From: an uncultured beta proteobacterium
GTDB taxonomy: Bacteria > Pseudomonadota > Gammaproteobacteria > Burkholderiales > SG8-41
DNA length: 36,159 bases
Direction: 5' to 3'
NCBI GenBank assembly: GCA_903913965.1
Contig: CAIWNB010000524.1
Coordinates: 1-36,159, forward strand
Made by a program: the position numbers and the translations under genes. Positions 1 to 8,300 of the stretch are shown in pieces. Within the stretch, counting starts at the first letter, position 1. Every line of letters starts with the position of its first letter. The notes beneath the pieces were generated by a model that had not been told where the DNA came from, made no database searches, and saw only the letters and a program-made list of their open reading frames with translations.

Positions 1-2008
1 GTGCGGTCTCGCCCTTTAATTGCGATGAATAGGCGTAATCAATCTGACTGGCACGCCGGTTCAGAAGATTGAATCCATCCAGCTGGACGCGCGTCTTCTT
101 GTCCAGCTTATACCCCAGGCGCCCCGATACCAGCGTCGTAGAATTCGACCTTAGCGAGTTGTCCTCCACCAAGGGCCGCGGTCCAAAATAGCGCAAACGC
201 AGGCTGCCGTAATAAGGCCCCTTGTTGTCAACGGTGGCAGTCAGCGTTGCCACCCCCTCGACCGCCCCAGGTACGCGATCCCCTATCCCCACCACATCCA
301 CGCCTGCATAACGCGCCCGTGCATAAGCAATGTCGGCATCTATCAGCAACCATGACGCCGGCGTATAAAGATTTGAGAATTCGAAGCCGACACGCCGGCT
401 GGGGCGTCCCGTATCGCTGGTTGTGCCAGCGTCACCTTGAAATAATAGTTCCGACTGAAAATCGAGCCTGAAAAACGTCAACGCAGTCTGCAAATTCGGG
501 ATGAGCGCACTACGCAGCCCGGTCTCATAGCCCGTGGCACGCACCAACAACGGTTCGCGAACTGCGGTCTGGGCCGGACCTTTCGGATCTACAGTAATCG
601 TGGCTCCGCGCGCATCATTACTACGAAAACCGCGGCCATAATTGGCGTAATACTCAGTCTTGGCCCAGGGTCCGAAAACGAGGTTAATTTTCGGACTGAC
701 GATGCGGTCTTCGGCACGGCCGGAGTTGACCTGTTTATCGCTGCTCACATCGGCCACATAATAGTCGGCACGCACACCGACGAGCGTTCTGAACCAGTCA
801 TTCCAGCGCAGGCCGTTCTGATAATAAAGTGCGCCGCTCGACTCAACGACATGATCGCTGCGGGTGGTGGCAATCACCGTACGTTGCATCGAATTGAACA
901 AACCGACATTGATGTTGTCATTGCGGAACTGGAAACCAAGGGTGTTTTCCAACTCACGTCCACCCCATACGCCCAAGACCGAGTGCTTGACGCTCACACC
1001 GCTGGTAACACGCTGATCGCGCTGTTCGAACTGATCGCCGTTGACCGGATCGTCCTGATAAAAAGTGAAGTTGTTCCACAATTGCAGGCGGCTGCGGATC
1101 ACATAAGCATTAGCAGATGTCGCCCTGCTGTCCCCCGTTCTGTTCCAGGCGGCAGAAAGACTATAACGACTCGACTCGCCACCGTCGCTGGGGTCCACCG
1201 CGTCCCAGCGACTAATCAACCCTGCATCCAAAGCACGCTTGGGAATCTGGTTGGTCGCGTTCCAAGTACCCTGGTTGGCCATCGCGGTGACCGTGTAGCC
1301 GTTCTGCTGGCTGCCGTCGGCGTAGCGCAGCATGCCGTTGAACCTGCGAAAATCATCCGGTTTGGTCCACGGGCCATCGGTTCGCAACACTTCCAGCGCA
1401 TACATCAGATTGCCGTTGGCAGCCTTCGGTGCGTCCGCCAGCAAAAACCGACCGTAACCGAAACTGCCAACCCCGACCTCGGCCATCGGACGCTCGAGCC
1501 GGTACGGCAACAAGACGTACATCGAACCAGCAGCGGAGAAGTCACCGTCTTCCGCAGAGTAAGGACCTTTCCTGTATTGCATACTATCGACGAGATCAGG
1601 AATCAGGAAATTCAAATCGCTGTAGCCCTGCCCATGTCCATGCGTACGCTGATTGACCGGCATTCCGTCGACACTGATCGCCAGATCGGTTCCATGATCA
1701 AGATTCATGCCACGCAAAAAATACTGATTCGCCTTACCTTCACCGCTGTGCTGGGTCACGATAACGCCAGGCGCCCCTTCTAATAATTCGCCGCTGCGGT
1801 AAGTCGGTCGCGCCTCGATCTGATCTCGTGTATGTGTACCCTGGCTGGACGTATCGGTATTACCAATCAGATCTGTAGCGTCAGCTTTTACCTCGACCGT
1901 CTCAAGTGTTTGTACTCCGGCACACCAAAGGGGGGTGGAAACAGCCGCAGCGACTGTCAGGAAAAGATAACGGGCACGCAGGCGCAGATCGTCAAACAAA
2001 TCGAACAC
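1..2008 (-). CDS. TonB-dependent outer-membrane receptor, C-terminus cut by window edge
   Basis: The minus strand is open without a stop from 2008 to the window edge (about 669 codons). The N-terminus has a hydrophobic signal segment (YLFLTVAAAVS) and then a plug-like region: a TonB-box-like stretch (ETVEVKA), a segment with GELLEGAPGVIV, and QYFLRGMNLDHGTDLAISVDG, typical of TonB-dependent receptors. Alternating aromatic strands of a 22-stranded barrel follow. Such receptors take up iron chelates, cobalamin, metals or other ligands using TonB energy. The start is taken as GTG 2008: the only upstream in-frame codons lead straight to the TonB stop at 2023-2021, and no strong ribosome site is visible. 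It is the last visible gene of a TPR, HupE-like, TonB, receptor operon, so a metal such as nickel or cobalt is a reasonable substrate guess, but this is inference. Confidence 0.88.
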   Translation of the reverse strand, partial: MFDLFDDLRLRARYLFLTVAAAVSTPLWCAGVQTLETVEVKADATDLIGNTDTSSQGTHTRDQIEARPTYRSGELLEGAPGVIVTQHSGEGKANQYFLRGMNLDHGTDLAISVDGMPVNQRTHGHGQGYSDLNFLIPDLVDSMQYRKGPYSAEDGDFSAAGSMYVLLPYRLERPMAEVGVGSFGYGRFLLADAPKAANGNLMYALEVLRTDGPWTKPDDFRRFNGMLRYADGSQQNGYTVTAMANQGTWNATNQIPKRALDAGLISRWDAVDPSDGGESSRYSLSAAWNRTGDSRATSANAYVIRSRLQLWNNFTFYQDDPVNGDQFEQRDQRVTSGVSVKHSVLGVWGGRELENTLGFQFRNDNINVGLFNSMQRTVIATTRSDHVVESSGALYYQNGLRWNDWFRTLVGVRADYYVADVSSDKQVNSGRAEDRIVSPKINLVFGPWAKTEYYANYGRGFRSNDARGATITVDPKGPAQTAVREPLLVRATGYETGLRSALIPNLQTALTFFRLDFQSELLFQGDAGTTSDTGRPSRRVGFEFSNLYTPASWLLIDADIAYARARYAGVDVVGIGDRVPGAVEGVATLTATVDNKGPYYGSLRLRYFGPRPLVEDNSLRSNSTTLVSGRLGYKLDKKTRVQLDGFNLLNRRASQIDYAYSSQLKGETA

Positions 2009-2020
2009 TCTGGAATTCGC

Positions 2021-2722
2021 TTAATTTTTTAGCTGAAAGCGCACGGGCACATCCACCTCATGCGCAATCGGCTTGTCACCGCGGCGGGCGGGCACGAAGG
2101 ACCAACCCTGGACCGCGCGTAACGCAGCTTCATCGAGCACCGTCTGTCCCGAGGTCTGCGTGACCACCACTTGCTCGGGCAAGCCCTTTGCACTCACCTG
2201 CACCCGCAACACCACCAAGCCCTCAATGCCAAGGCGACGCGCCATCGGCGGATATGCCGGACGAGGGTTGTTCAGATAAGCCACGTTGAAATGCGGCGGC
2301 TCAATGACGTCGGCGCGCGCAGGCAACGCTGGTGCAACCGCCATTTTTGGCGGTGTGGGCGGCGCGGCAGGCGTTTCCACCACCGGGACAGACGCTACAG
2401 GCAGGGCGGTCGTGCGCTCGACCGCCATGGGCGTTAGTACAGGCGCGGGCTGTACGACTGGTGCTGGCTGCGGCGGGTTACGCTCGGGAGGCGCCCTCCG
2501 CGCCGGTGTCAGGGGCACCAAAGCCGCAGGCCGCAGCGGCTCCACCTCGACCATCGTGACCTTCAAGGGTTTAGGCAACTCGACCGACACGCGCTGCGAC
2601 GCATGAAGAAACAGACCACCCAAGGCGGCGTGTAGCGTCAGTGACACCAGCAAGGCTGGCGCCAAGGCCCGCACTGCGCGGCGGCTGTCGATTTCGTGAG
2701 CGCTATCCGCATTATTAAGCAT
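2021..2722 (-). CDS. tonB: TonB family energy transducer
   Basis: The protein has the TonB plan: a short cytoplasmic N-terminus, one membrane anchor (ALLVSLTLHAALGGLFLHA, about residues 23-41), a long Pro/Ala-rich periplasmic spacer (about residues 60-140), and a C-terminal TonB domain. That domain has the hallmark YPPMARRLGIEGLVVLRVQV and then GWSFVPARRGDKPIAHEVDVPVRF. It couples the proton-motive force, through ExbB/ExbD (not in this window), to outer-membrane receptors. The receptor gene starts 12 nt after its stop, so the pair is co-transcribed and probably dedicated. The start is uncertain: ATG 2722 is preferred, and GTG 2731 would add three residues. Neither has a clear Shine-Dalgarno sequence. 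The call does not depend on the start. Confidence 0.9.
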   Translation of the reverse strand: MLNNADSAHEIDSRRAVRALAPALLVSLTLHAALGGLFLHASQRVSVELPKPLKVTMVEVEPLRPAALVPLTPARRAPPERNPPQPAPVVQPAPVLTPMAVERTTALPVASVPVVETPAAPPTPPKMAVAPALPARADVIEPPHFNVAYLNNPRPAYPPMARRLGIEGLVVLRVQVSAKGLPEQVVVTQTSGQTVLDEAALRAVQGWSFVPARRGDKPIAHEVDVPVRFQLKN

Positions 2723-2769
2723 GGTGTGCACAAGGCTGATTGATGCCGGTTTAGCCGAATATTATGCCA

Positions 2770-3894
2770 TCAAAAACCGATGATTTTGAGATTGAAAGCC
2801 CGTTCAACCAGCCAGACCAAGGCCAGCAAAGTGATCAATATCGAACCGCCAAAGAGGACGACACGCCGGTAAAACCAACCGCTACGCAAACTAAAGGCCA
2901 GCGGCAGAAATACCGCGACTATCGCCAGTTGTCCGGTCTCAACCCCGAGGTTAAAACCGACCAGTGCCAGCAACAATGCATCACGCGGTAAGCCAAGGTC
3001 AGCCAGCACGCTGGCAAAACCGAATCCATGGATCAAACCAAAACCAAAGGCAACCATCCAGCGTCGCCCCTGAAACAACGGATAAATGTTGTTCAATGCA
3101 GCCAAGACCACGGAGAGTGCAATCGCTGATTCGGTCAAGCGTGTCGGTAATGCGATCACGCCGAGTGCCGCCAGACTCAGCGTAATTGAATGCGCGACGG
3201 TAAACGCGGTGACGATCTTCAACACATCCCAAAATGCTGGCTTGAAGCGCCCGACCGGTTGCCAGACATTTTGTCTGAACACCACCACCGCCGGCAGCAA
3301 CAGAGAGAGCAAAAACAGGATGTGATCGAAACCGATCCAGATGTGCCATACACCCTCGCGGGCATAATCAAAAAACTGTGCGAGACGGCTCGGCTTGATC
3401 AACTCATACGACTGCTGTGCGGTATCCGGACTGAAAATCGCCGTACGCGTCCCGCCCTCAAACTCCAGGCGCAGCAACCCTTTGTGCTGGGGATCAAGGT
3501 CAAAAAACAGCTGATAACCGATGGTGAGGCTGGCGCCGGCCTGCTGGCAGGGTGCCTCGAAGCGCAATACCGCGTAAGCGCCATCGCTATGACGGTCAAC
3601 GAGGTGTTCAGTCACCCGCGGCTGGCACGGTTTGCCATCCAAGGCTATCGTCAGCCGCGAAAATGCATACGCATCGATGTCCGGATGACGCGCACGCACC
3701 TCGCCCCAGGTAATTTCACCGTCGCCGTTGCTATCCAGACCGACCGCGAAGTCCAGATCGCGCAAGGCGATATCCCATTGACCGCGCACGGTGTCGCCAG
3801 CGACCGAGACGCCGAGATAACTGTCGCTAGGTTTATGCGCCAACACGGATGACACGCACAACAACAGGAACCCAAAGAGCGCGATACGCATCAT
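2770..3894 (-). CDS. HupE/UreJ-family membrane protein with N-terminal EF-hand-like extracytoplasmic domain
   Basis: This 374-aa protein starts with a signal peptide (MMRIALFGFLLLCVSSVLAH). An extracytoplasmic domain of about 170 residues follows, with an EF-hand-like loop (LDSNGDGEITWGEV, about residues 53-66). The C-terminal half is hydrophobic with about six to seven membrane segments and the family motif region HIWIGFDHILFLLSLLLP, VAHSITLSLAAL and GFGLIHGFGFASVL, rich in conserved His. HupE/UreJ proteins are linked to nickel or cobalt transport. This longer two-domain type is common in proteobacteria and its substrate is less certain. ATG 3894 overlaps the stop of the upstream TPR gene by 4 nt, indicating translational coupling. 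The downstream TonB and receptor genes fit a metal-uptake operon. Confidence 0.85.
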   Translation of the reverse strand: MMRIALFGFLLLCVSSVLAHKPSDSYLGVSVAGDTVRGQWDIALRDLDFAVGLDSNGDGEITWGEVRARHPDIDAYAFSRLTIALDGKPCQPRVTEHLVDRHSDGAYAVLRFEAPCQQAGASLTIGYQLFFDLDPQHKGLLRLEFEGGTRTAIFSPDTAQQSYELIKPSRLAQFFDYAREGVWHIWIGFDHILFLLSLLLPAVVVFRQNVWQPVGRFKPAFWDVLKIVTAFTVAHSITLSLAALGVIALPTRLTESAIALSVVLAALNNIYPLFQGRRWMVAFGFGLIHGFGFASVLADLGLPRDALLLALVGFNLGVETGQLAIVAVFLPLAFSLRSGWFYRRVVLFGGSILITLLALVWLVERAFNLKIIGF

Positions 3895-5075
3895 TTCGCG
3901 CCGCCCAGAGACGCCAACTGCGCGGCTATTTTGCGCAAATACCAATCCTCAATAGCGGTCATTTCCATCCAATCGAGCACTGGCTTTGCCGCCGCCGGTT
4001 TGTTCGCGGCGAGCGCGGCTTCCAGCAAGGCACGCGCATCGCGCGGCTCGCGCTGCACACGCCAGTTGCTTTGCGCCAGTCTGAGCGCCTCTTCCGGCTG
4101 TTTGAGCACCACCAGCGTGAAACGGGATTCTTCCTGTTCATGCGTAGTGTCACCGCGCATACGCGCTGCCGCATAACGCGCCGCCAGAGCCGTCTGATGC
4201 TCGGCGAACACCTTGTCGCCGGTCATGTGTGCGGCCAGCGTCAGACGCAATAACATCGGATCGGCACGCGACCAATCCTTTAACAGTACAAGCACCTCAC
4301 GCGGGCGCCCGTAATCGAGTAGAAAATCGGCATAAGCCGCGAGCAAAAAACCGTCGACGACATTCAGCGCCAGCGCGCGTTTGAAATGCGCCTCAGCCAA
4401 AGCGACGTCGTTCAAACGCCATGCCATTTCTGCCAATCGCGTCAGCAGCCAGAGGCGCTGCTCGGGGCTGACATTCTTCGCACTGTTTAACAGGTTGAGC
4501 AAGACATCGTGACTCTGACGCGCGCGCCCGGTCATACCCTCAATGAAGGTCACGCATCCAGCGTCGGTCAGCGTGGTCACATAGGGTGACATGCGCGCAC
4601 AATCCTTGCGCGAAGCCGCGTAATCACCGGTCACCAGATTGATATCGGCACGCAGGGACAACGCCTCGACATCCGCCGGATTGATGAGTAGCGCCGCATC
4701 CAGATCAGCCAGCGCGCCGGCAAAATCATGACCATACTGCCGCAGGGTCGCGCGCATCACCAGCACGGGCGCCGGCGGATTTGGCAGGCTCCACCAAGGT
4801 TTTAGCGCCGCCTGCGCATATCCCACATAGCGCGGATCACTCTGCGCGCCGGCCTGGGCGAAATAACTGCGCGCCAGTTGCAACGCGGTGGCCATGTTTT
4901 GGGGCTCCTCGGCCAGCTGCCGGCGCAGGCCGTTGATTTCGCGGGCGACCGGGTCGGTGGGTCTGAACGGGAGATGTTCCAGCACCTCGTTGTCCGTACG
5001 TGGCACAAACGGGGCGGCGACCGCCGCAGACGCCAGCAATAACCCGCACAATGTCAGGCAGATCGAATAATTCAT
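3891..5075 (-). CDS. Exported TPR-repeat protein
   Basis: This 394-aa protein has a clear signal peptide (MNYSICLTLCGLLLASAAVAA). Helical repeats of TPR character follow: ATALQLARSYFAQAG near residue 62, FAGALADLDAALLINPADVEALSLRADI near 117, and EAHFKRALALNVVDGFLLAAYADFLLDYGRP near 220. TPR proteins are scaffolds, so no reaction can be named. It is the first gene of the minus-strand operon and overlaps the HupE-like gene by 4 nt. It may help assemble or deliver the transport system, which is inference. A well-formed promoter lies upstream at 5166-5138. Confidence 0.82.
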   Translation of the reverse strand: MNYSICLTLCGLLLASAAVAAPFVPRTDNEVLEHLPFRPTDPVAREINGLRRQLAEEPQNMATALQLARSYFAQAGAQSDPRYVGYAQAALKPWWSLPNPPAPVLVMRATLRQYGHDFAGALADLDAALLINPADVEALSLRADINLVTGDYAASRKDCARMSPYVTTLTDAGCVTFIEGMTGRARQSHDVLLNLLNSAKNVSPEQRLWLLTRLAEMAWRLNDVALAEAHFKRALALNVVDGFLLAAYADFLLDYGRPREVLVLLKDWSRADPMLLRLTLAAHMTGDKVFAEHQTALAARYAAARMRGDTTHEQEESRFTLVVLKQPEEALRLAQSNWRVQREPRDARALLEAALAANKPAAAKPVLDWMEMTAIEDWYLRKIAAQLASLGGAK

Positions 5076-5137
5076 AGAGGGTGGCGGACCAAGATTTGCA
5101 AAAAAGAAACAGCAGCCAGTGGCGGCAAAATCACCGC

Positions 5138-5166
5138 ATCATAATTCGCTTTGCAAACACAAACAA
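5138..5166 (-). promoter_or_regulatory. Sigma70-type promoter for the TPR-HupE-TonB-receptor operon
   Basis: On the minus strand TTGTTT (5166-5161) is separated by 17 nt from TATGAT (5143-5138), about 60 nt before the TPR gene start. It overlaps the plus-strand promoter at 5151-5179, so both share DNA. Predicted by eye only. Confidence 0.5.
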
Positions 5167-5179
5167 CGTGATATATATT
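5151..5179 (+). promoter_or_regulatory. Sigma70-type promoter for the small Lys-rich secreted protein
   Basis: TTGCAA (5151-5156), a 17-nt spacer and TATATT (5174-5179) form a good -35/-10 pair. The predicted start near 5186 gives a 5' leader of about 95 nt before ATG 5280. The -35 box lies inside the spacer of the opposing operon promoter, so the two probably compete for polymerase or share a regulator. Confidence 0.55.
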
Positions 5180-5279
5180 CCGCTCACCAGTCTTGGACGA
5201 CATGTGTTTGCAGTAAAAACCGTGAGATATCCATGTTGGTTTTAAGGTTTTGTTTTTATCCATTTGAAAGGGAAATCGC

Positions 5280-5432
5280 ATGAAAAAAATTATCGCTGCT
5301 CTGATTGCCGGTGCTTTCGCGTTTGCTTCGGTTGGTGCGTTTGCCGCCGCCCACGCTGGTGCGCAACCCGCAAAAGATGGCAAGAAAGACGAAGCTAAAA
5401 AAGAAGAACCCAAGAAAGCAGAGAAGAAGTAA
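5280..5432 (+). CDS. Small secreted Lys/Glu-rich protein, 50 aa
   Basis: This 50-residue ORF has a textbook signal peptide (MKKIIAALIAGAFAFASVGAFA). The mature part is only about 27 residues, almost all Lys, Glu, Asp, Ala and Pro, with repeated K-K-x-E blocks, so it is probably disordered. The ribosome site is strong (AGGGA about 7 nt before ATG), a good promoter lies upstream and an intrinsic terminator directly downstream, so it is a complete single-gene unit despite its size. Similar short secreted proteins with low-complexity charged tails occur in Burkholderiales, but I know of no established function. Periplasmic charge buffering or metal binding would be speculation. Confidence 0.8.
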   Translation: MKKIIAALIAGAFAFASVGAFAAAHAGAQPAKDGKKDEAKKEEPKKAEKK

Positions 5433-5453
5433 TTTTTCTTTAGCTCTTCGAAA

Positions 5454-5479
5454 GGCAGGGTTCATCCCCTGCCTTTTTT
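5454..5479 (+). terminator. Rho-independent terminator after the small secreted protein gene
   Basis: A 7-bp GC-rich stem (5454-5460 with 5467-5473), a 6-nt loop and six T residues at 5474-5479, 21 nt after the stop codon. Confidence 0.85.
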
Positions 5480-5505
5480 ATTGCCCGCACTTCTCGTAAG
5501 CGGAA

Positions 5506-5829
5506 TTACACCATCGCCATCAGCAACAAACCCGCTGTCAATGCAAGCCGTGACAGTGGTCGCCAGACCCCCGACTCAACGTTATGTGAGCACAGCCATG
5601 CCAGGCGCGCCCACATCGTGTAAATCAGGATACGCGCGACATCGAGCCAGTCCGCCGCAACCGGATGCGCGGCAACGCGTGCCGCCTCGGCCGCAATAAC
5701 GAGAGCACTGGCAATCCAGGCTACAGGGATGCCGCACAGCCACCAGATGACCCAAAGTCGTTCTCGCCCGCGGTGTGAGCGCGTAAAAGCACTCGAAATA
5801 TGCCACTTCATGTCAACGTGCCATTGCAA
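5506..5829 (-). CDS. Small hydrophobic membrane protein of unknown function
   Basis: This 107-aa ORF has two hydrophobic stretches that could span the membrane: VIWWLCGIPVAWIASALVIAA (split here as about residues 27-47) and LALTAGLLLMAMV at the very C-terminus, with a Trp-rich region between. No family is recognised. ATG 5829 and an internal ATG at 5811 are both possible starts; neither has a convincing ribosome site. It lies tail-to-tail with the small secreted protein, whose terminator lies between them. Moderate confidence that it is expressed. Confidence 0.5.
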   Translation of the reverse strand: MQWHVDMKWHISSAFTRSHRGRERLWVIWWLCGIPVAWIASALVIAAEAARVAAHPVAADWLDVARILIYTMWARLAWLCSHNVESGVWRPLSRLALTAGLLLMAMV

Positions 5830-5915
5830 TACTCAGAGGCATAACTATGCCGCAAACAAACCAGCTGGCGCAATGCAGCGGCAAAATGCACTTTTGGCCA
5901 CGCGCTCACAGACGG

Positions 5916-5921
5916 TACAAT
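5916..5921 (+). promoter_or_regulatory. Possible -10 box (TACAAT) for nudJ-mnmA
   Basis: TACAAT lies 7 nt before ATG 5929, with TTGGCC at 5894-5899 as a possible -35 (16-nt spacer). Transcription would start almost at the ATG. No Shine-Dalgarno sequence is seen, so the nudJ mRNA could be leaderless. Confidence 0.35.
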
Positions 5922-5928
5922 AGTGCCC

Positions 5929-6396
5929 ATGAATTCCATTGAAACAATCTGGAGACCGGACGTCACCGTCGCCGCCATCATCGAGCACAGGGGCCGGTTT
6001 CTACTAATCGAAGAAGTCACACGACGCGGTCCCATGCTCAACCAGCCGGCCGGACACCTTGAGCCGGGCGAAACACTGACGGCGGCCGTGATCCGTGAAA
6101 CGCTCGAAGAATGTGCTCATCATTTCGAGCCTGAATCACTATTGGGCATCTACCACCACTGTCAGGGCACGGACACCGGCCTCACTTATATGCGCTTTGC
6201 CTTTGCCGGTCACACCATTGGCCACGAACCAGCACGCGCGCTTGACGAAGGTATCATCGGCTACGCCTGGCTGAGCCTCGAAGAAATACGCGCCAGCCAG
6301 GCGCGCCATCGTTCGCCGCTGGTATTGCAATGCGTCGAAGACTATTTGGCGGGCACCCGTTACCCGCTCGACATACTCAACCGCTACCGGCCCTGA
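5929..6396 (+). CDS. nudJ: Nudix hydrolase, NudJ type
   Basis: This 155-aa Nudix protein has a Nudix box at about residues 43-64 ([13 protein letters not shown] then IRETLEECA). It matches GX5EX7REUXEE, with Ala where the usual Gly stands near the end. NudJ proteins hydrolyse phosphate esters and nucleoside di- or triphosphates, including HMP-PP and thiamine-PP in E. coli. The position directly before mnmA, separated by 2 nt, matches the common proteobacterial order and supports the NudJ assignment. The start is taken as ATG 5929; an in-frame GTG at 5923 is the alternative. Probably co-transcribed with mnmA. Confidence 0.88.
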   Translation: MNSIETIWRPDVTVAAIIEHRGRFLLIEEVTRRGPMLNQPAGHLEPGETLTAAVIRETLEECAHHFEPESLLGIYHHCQGTDTGLTYMRFAFAGHTIGHEPARALDEGIIGYAWLSLEEIRASQARHRSPLVLQCVEDYLAGTRYPLDILNRYRP

Positions 6397-6398
6397 TC

Positions 6399-7475
6399 AT
6401 GAGCAAACCACGTATCGTTGTCGGCATGTCAGGCGGCGTTGATTCATCGGTCGCCGCCTTGTTGCTAAAAGAACAAGGGTACGAGGTGATCGGTCTTTTC
6501 ATGAAGAACTGGGAAGACGATGATGACGACGAGTACTGCAGCTCGCGGCAGGATCTGATCGACGCGGTGTCGGTCGCCGACCGCATCGGCATCGACATCG
6601 AAGCGGTGAATTTCTCGAAGCAATACAAAGATCGCGTCTTCAGCGAATTCCTGCGCGAATACAAATCCGGCCGCACGCCTAACCCCGATGTGCTGTGCAA
6701 CGCAGAAATCAAGTTCCGCGCTTTTCTGGACCACGCCATGGCAATGGGCGCTGAACGCATCGCCACCGGTCATTATGCGCAGGTGCGCGAGGTCGATGGC
6801 CTCAGCCAGCTGTTGAAAGCCGAGGATGGCACCAAGGACCAGAGTTATTTTCTCTACCGGCTAAACCAGAGCCAGTTATCGAAAACCCTGTTCCCGCTCG
6901 GCGGTCTCTACAAGCGCGAAGTACGCGAAATGGCACGCAAAGCAGGACTCGCGAATTTCGCGAAAAAGGATTCCACCGGCATCTGCTTCATCGGCGAACG
7001 GCCCTTCCGCGAATTTCTCAATCGCTATATTCCGTCAGAGCCGGGGGAAATATGGGCGGTCGACGGCCGCATGGTGGGCCGCCACATGGGGCTGATGTTT
7101 TATACCATCGGTCAGCGTCAGGGCCTCGGTATCGGTGGCACACGCGAAGGCGACGGCGACGCCTGGTATGTCGCCGCCAAGGACATGCCCAATAACCGGC
7201 TGATCGTAGTGCAAGGACGCGAACACGACGCACTGTTATCCAACACGCTGTGCAGCGCCGATCTGAACTGGATCAGTGGCGAAGCGCCGCATTGTGAGTG
7301 GGTCTACAACGCGAAGACGCGCTACCGGCAAAAAGATGCGCCATGCGCGATCAAGAGCCTGACGGCCGGGCGCTGCGAAATCAGCTTTGCCGAATCACAA
7401 TGGGCAGTCACGCCGGGGCAATCGGTGGTGGTCTACGAAAGCCGCGTCTGTCTGGGCGGCGGCATTATCCAGTAG
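6399..7475 (+). CDS. mnmA: tRNA-specific 2-thiouridylase MnmA
   Basis: This 358-aa protein has normal MnmA length. It has the PP-loop SGGVDSS at residues 11-17, which binds ATP; catalytic Cys100 in [12 protein letters not shown]; and the second catalytic Cys196 in [13 protein letters not shown]. The C-terminal beta domain carries [10 protein letters not shown]. MnmA transfers sulfur to U34 of tRNA Lys, Glu and Gln to give s2U, using ATP and sulfur relayed from IscS. In many bacteria this same s2U is the substrate for selenation by SelU, but no selU is seen here. ATG 6399 starts 2 nt after the nudJ stop. Confidence 0.97.
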   Translation: MSKPRIVVGMSGGVDSSVAALLLKEQGYEVIGLFMKNWEDDDDDEYCSSRQDLIDAVSVADRIGIDIEAVNFSKQYKDRVFSEFLREYKSGRTPNPDVLCNAEIKFRAFLDHAMAMGAERIATGHYAQVREVDGLSQLLKAEDGTKDQSYFLYRLNQSQLSKTLFPLGGLYKREVREMARKAGLANFAKKDSTGICFIGERPFREFLNRYIPSEPGEIWAVDGRMVGRHMGLMFYTIGQRQGLGIGGTREGDGDAWYVAAKDMPNNRLIVVQGREHDALLSNTLCSADLNWISGEAPHCEWVYNAKTRYRQKDAPCAIKSLTAGRCEISFAESQWAVTPGQSVVVYESRVCLGGGIIQ

Positions 7476-7526
7476 CCCCGCCGTCGGCTCGTTTACTCGG
7501 GCCTGCGGGAAAGGCACCGCTGAACA

Positions 7527-8138
7527 CTAGCTTTTCGGCGGCGCCGAATCAACGAACGACGGACGCTTGTTGAGCTTCTCGGCGAGTTTTTCGAGATTCT
7601 GATAATCCCTGCGCCACTGGGTATCCGGCAAACGCATGTCGAGATAACCCAATGCACAGCCGACGGCGATATCGGCAAGACTGTAATGGTCACCGCTGCA
7701 CCAGGTGCGATTGCCCAGCTCTTCGGACATGACTTTCAACGCGCGATCAATCTTGCCCTGTTGACGCACGATCCACTCGGCGCTTTGCTTGTCTGCCGCA
7801 CGACGTTTTTCAACCACCACCGCATTGGCGGCATCCGTACAACCGTCGGCCAGCGCCTCCCAGCGGCGCGTTTGGATGCGCGCGCGCGTGTCGTCGGGGA
7901 TCAACCTGCCAACCGGGCTTGCATGATCGAGATATTCGACAATCACGCGGGAGTCAAACAACGTCGTATTGTCGTCGAGGATCAGCACGGGTATCTTGCC
8001 CAGCGGATTGTATTCAGGAACGCGTGTTGCCGGATCGCCCGGATTTTCAATAATGAATTCGTATTCAATCTTTTTTTCCGCCAGTACGATACGCACCTTA
8101 CGGCTGTAAGGGCTGGCAAGCGCGGCAATCAACTTCAT
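7527..8138 (-). CDS. Glutathione S-transferase family protein
   Basis: This 203-aa protein has an N-terminal thioredoxin-fold GST domain: MKLIAALASPYSRKVRIVLAEK with the likely catalytic Ser/Tyr region at 9-12, then NPLGKIPVLILDD with the cis-Pro, and LFDSRVIVEYLD for glutathione binding. The all-helical C-terminal domain has SLADIAVGCALGYLD. It resembles the small YibF-like bacterial GSTs. Substrate unknown; cytoplasmic. It is divergent from the neighbouring Sec-containing glutaredoxin/DinB gene across a 162-nt spacer, so the two may share control and a glutathione-related role, which is inference. Confidence 0.9.
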   Translation of the reverse strand: MKLIAALASPYSRKVRIVLAEKKIEYEFIIENPGDPATRVPEYNPLGKIPVLILDDNTTLFDSRVIVEYLDHASPVGRLIPDDTRARIQTRRWEALADGCTDAANAVVVEKRRAADKQSAEWIVRQQGKIDRALKVMSEELGNRTWCSGDHYSLADIAVGCALGYLDMRLPDTQWRRDYQNLEKLAEKLNKRPSFVDSAPPKS

Positions 8139-8300
8139 ACTCTCGTCCGTTCTTCTTGTTTATACAACGTTTTACGAATGAGATTATATCATCGAGAATC
8201 CCTGTCCCTAGCGCAGGTAATGGGAACGCTTGCTTGACGCCGCGCGCCAGCGGGTAGTACGCTCCGCGCAGACTTTAATCTTCCTTTTGCGAAAGCTCCC
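8139..8300. promoter_or_regulatory. Divergent intergenic region between GST and the Sec-glutaredoxin/DinB gene
   Basis: This 162-nt spacer should hold both promoters. An AT-rich patch at 8160-8192 includes TATACA (8161-8166) and TTATAT (8184-8189) 17 nt apart on the plus strand, a weak sigma70-like pair. No clear operator was found. The ribosome site in front of ATG 8301 is weak (GAAAG about 6 nt upstream). Confidence 0.3.

Noticed and set aside
851-1783. 310-aa plus-strand ORF near the left end
   Set aside because: It is the antisense of the TonB-dependent receptor, which reads clearly on the minus strand.
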